From contig JAGHCL010000084.1 in NCBI GenBank assembly GCA_021160485.1, positions 1-17,095 on the forward strand: 17,095 bases of DNA. The letters are read 5' to 3'. Below, piece by piece: positions 15,340-17,095 of this stretch. The translations under genes were made by a program, and so were the position numbers. Position 1 is the first letter of the stretch; each line of letters starts with the position of its first letter. The notes below the pieces were generated by a model. It saw only the letters and a list, made by a program, of their open reading frames with translations. It ran no database searches and had not been told where the DNA came from. The stretch comes from Candidatus Desulfofervidaceae bacterium (GTDB lineage Bacteria; Desulfobacterota; Desulfofervidia; Desulfofervidales; Desulfofervidaceae).

Positions 15340-15347
15340 AAAACAGA

Positions 15348-16967
15348 ATGATAAAAAAGTGCTTTATCTGGATGTTTATTTTCTTTAGTCTTTGCTGCTT
15401 TTTAACCAGCAGGGTAGAAGCAGATTCAACCCCACAAAAAGTAGCCATTATTCCCTTTACTCTTTATGCTCCCCCTCAGTTAAGTTATTTAAAAGGCGGC
15501 ATTTATTCCATGCTTGTTACCCGACTTAGCTGGCCGAATAAAGTAGAAGTAATAGAGAAAACAGTCGTAGAAAAGGCCATACGCAAGATTGGTATCAAAG
15601 AAGTTCCGTCTCAACAGCAAGCACAGCGCTTGGGAGAAATGCTTAAAGTAGATTATGTCCTTTATGGAAGTGTGACTACTTTGGGTCAAGGTGCGAGTAT
15701 AGACGCTAAATTTCTAGATGTAGCACAAAAAAAAGTTTATCCCTTTTTTGAACAGTGTGCAAATGCAAGCGTAATTATCTTAAAAGTGAATGCCCTGGCA
15801 GCGGACATTAACCGTAAAGTCTTTGGACGCGAAATAGCCACAATACCGTCAGTGCCGACACCCACTCAAGGTTCCGAAACGGTTTCAACCCCGCTAGCAG
15901 GCTATTATGAACCTCAAACTGGTATCGGGCAACCAGAACAAAAATTGCGTAAATGGTATAGCCACCCCTTACCCTTAGAGGTCAGAGGTTTGGTTATAGG
16001 TGATGTAGATGGAGATGGGAAAAATGAATTGATACTTATTGATAACAATACAATCTGGATCTATCGCTATCTAAAAGGCCGATTAATACTGGTTAAGAAA
16101 AAAGAAACTTCTAGCAGCCACCTTTTTGTTGCCGTGGATTTATATGACGTTAACAACGATGGCAGGGAGGATTTACTAATTAGTAATGTCCAACGTCGCA
16201 TAGTAAGATCCATAGTTTATACTTGGCAAAAAGGAAAGCTAGTTTGCCTTGCTCGAGACATTCCTTGGTATTTTCGTGTGCAAGTCAGGCCTAACGGCAA
16301 AAAGGTGCTTCTGGGACAAAAAAGTGGAACTGAAGCTCCCTTTGCCCAAGGCATCTTCCGTCTTAGTTGGGACGGCAAGAAATTTGAGGCTACAGATAGG
16401 GTATGTTCTCTAGAAGGAGCTAGGATATACAATCTCACCTTTGGAGATTTAACAGGGGATGAACTTGAAGATATTTTAATGCTTGATGAAGAAGATTATC
16501 TAGTCTTAATGACAAAAGCAGGCAGTAAAGAATGGAAAAGTACTGAACATTACTATGGGTCTTTTTTCTATGTGGAAGGGCAGGCCATAGAACCCGATAC
16601 TTATAATCCTCGTCTAGAAAGAATTTATATCCCTGGTCGGATGCTTTTAACCAACCTAGATAAGCAACCTCCTTTTGAGGCAATTGTTTATCAAAATCAT
16701 TCTAGATTTGGACGTATTTTAAGGGATTATAAAAACTTTAGCAGTGGCGAGATAAAAATCCTCAGTTGGGATGGTTTAGGTATGAAAGTGCGGTGGTCTT
16801 CTCCCAAAATCCACGGTTGTATAACTGATTGTTTTGTGGAAGATTTTGACAACGATGGAAATCCAGAGTTGGTATTTACGATTGTTAGACGTCAGAAAAT
16901 AGCTATGTTTGCTAAAGGAAGAACTATGGTGGTAGCCTATGATTTGAAAGTTATTAAGTTACGATAA
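15348..16967 (+). CDS. Exported CsgG/FlgO-like domain plus FG-GAP/VCBS beta-propeller protein
   Basis: This is a predicted periplasmic or surface protein of 539 residues. A signal peptide covers about 1-25 (MIKK, hydrophobic core, then VEA before DS). Residues about 30-160 look like the CsgG/FlgO/TolB-N-type domain: KVAIIPF, then LVTRL, KVEVIEK, LGEMLKVDYVLYGSVT and an aspartate-rich strand. After a proline/threonine linker (167-183) come at least four FG-GAP-like repeats with calcium-type loops: GDVDGDGKNEL (218-228), DLYDVNNDGREDLL (264-277), GDLTGDELEDIL (366-377) and EDFDNDGNPELVF (498-510). These normally build a beta-propeller. The domain pair suggests an envelope-assembly or sensing role, but the function is unknown. 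The next gene begins 1 bp after its stop. Confidence 0.82.
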   Translation: MIKKCFIWMFIFFSLCCFLTSRVEADSTPQKVAIIPFTLYAPPQLSYLKGGIYSMLVTRLSWPNKVEVIEKTVVEKAIRKIGIKEVPSQQQAQRLGEMLKVDYVLYGSVTTLGQGASIDAKFLDVAQKKVYPFFEQCANASVIILKVNALAADINRKVFGREIATIPSVPTPTQGSETVSTPLAGYYEPQTGIGQPEQKLRKWYSHPLPLEVRGLVIGDVDGDGKNELILIDNNTIWIYRYLKGRLILVKKKETSSSHLFVAVDLYDVNNDGREDLLISNVQRRIVRSIVYTWQKGKLVCLARDIPWYFRVQVRPNGKKVLLGQKSGTEAPFAQGIFRLSWDGKKFEATDRVCSLEGARIYNLTFGDLTGDELEDILMLDEEDYLVLMTKAGSKEWKSTEHYYGSFFYVEGQAIEPDTYNPRLERIYIPGRMLLTNLDKQPPFEAIVYQNHSRFGRILRDYKNFSSGEIKILSWDGLGMKVRWSSPKIHGCITDCFVEDFDNDGNPELVFTIVRRQKIAMFAKGRTMVVAYDLKVIKLR

Positions 16968-16968
16968 G

Positions 16969-17095
16969 ATGTTTTGGCCATTTTGGAGAAAGAAGAAAAA
17001 AAAGAAAAAAGAAATAGAAGAAAAACCTCTAAAGTCACCTTCGGCTCTACCAGAAACAGAATTAATTACTCACTGGCACCGAGAACAATTTTTAA
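16969..17095 (+). CDS. 5' part of a lysine-rich N-terminus protein, cut by window end
   Basis: The ATG begins 1 bp after the stop of the propeller gene, and 42 codons are open to the window edge. The protein starts MFWPFWRK, then a run of lysines, then KEIEEKPLKSPSALPETELITHWH. The lysine-rich, low-complexity opening followed by a more normal sequence suggests a linker leading to a folded domain outside the window. There is no strong Shine-Dalgarno, so coupling to the upstream gene is likely. I do not recognise the family. Confidence 0.55.
   Translation, partial: MFWPFWRKKKKKKKEIEEKPLKSPSALPETELITHWHREQFL

Overview
The window looks like a chromosome segment from a strictly anaerobic, probably sulfate-reducing or syntrophic bacterium of the Desulfobacterota type. 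Supporting this are a small periplasmic tetraheme cytochrome c3, a giant 2-hydroxyacyl-CoA dehydratase activase-type protein (an oxygen-sensitive Fe-S family) and a radical SAM enzyme. The phosphoenolpyruvate carboxylase is of the archaeal type, which is uncommon in bacteria. The DNA is moderately AT-rich, with good Shine-Dalgarno sites in front of most genes. The exact taxon is inference; thermophilic deep-branching lineages such as Candidatus Desulfofervidus would fit, but this was not checked.

Layout. (1) Positions 1-573 hold two adjacent, overlapping, broken genes: the tail of a zinc-ribbon protein and a fragment with a restriction-endonuclease-like PD...E-A signature. Each is broken by what looks like a single missing T in a T-run. 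(2) Positions 603-6376 carry a complete phosphate-starvation block on the + strand: a three-repeat Pho-box-like element, pstC, pstA, pstB, phoU, phoB, phoR. There is no pstS for the periplasmic phosphate-binding protein in the window. Two oddities lie here: 7-bp tandem repeats run right into the phoB start codon, and phoR is best read from an AUU start immediately after the phoB stop. (3) Positions 6664-11955 hold three overlapping + strand genes: a 61-residue six-cysteine protein, a radical SAM enzyme with a C-terminal winged helix, and a 1392-residue tandem activase with a dehydratase-like C-terminal half. (4) A GC-rich hairpin separates these from the convergent tetraheme cytochrome gene (- strand, 12116-12547). 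(5) The 402-bp divergent spacer 12548-12949 contains a near-consensus promoter for the cytochrome with a dyad over its -35 box, two neighbouring hairpins, and a candidate promoter for the PEP carboxylase. (6) Archaeal-type PEP carboxylase (12950-14434), a class I methyltransferase (14613-15293), and a secreted CsgG/FlgO-like plus beta-propeller protein (15348-16967) follow, then the first 42 codons of a lysine-rich protein cut by the window end.

How the genes fit together. PstCAB imports phosphate using a binding protein encoded elsewhere. PhoU reports the transporter state to the kinase PhoR, and PhoR controls PhoB, which probably binds the repeats at 603-630 and so drives its own operon. 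The middle trio is translationally coupled and may be one functional unit of unknown role; it is the most interesting candidate for an undescribed system here. The cytochrome and the PEP carboxylase fit anaerobic electron transfer and anaplerotic CO2 fixation. No tRNA, rRNA, CRISPR array, intact transposase or origin was recognised.
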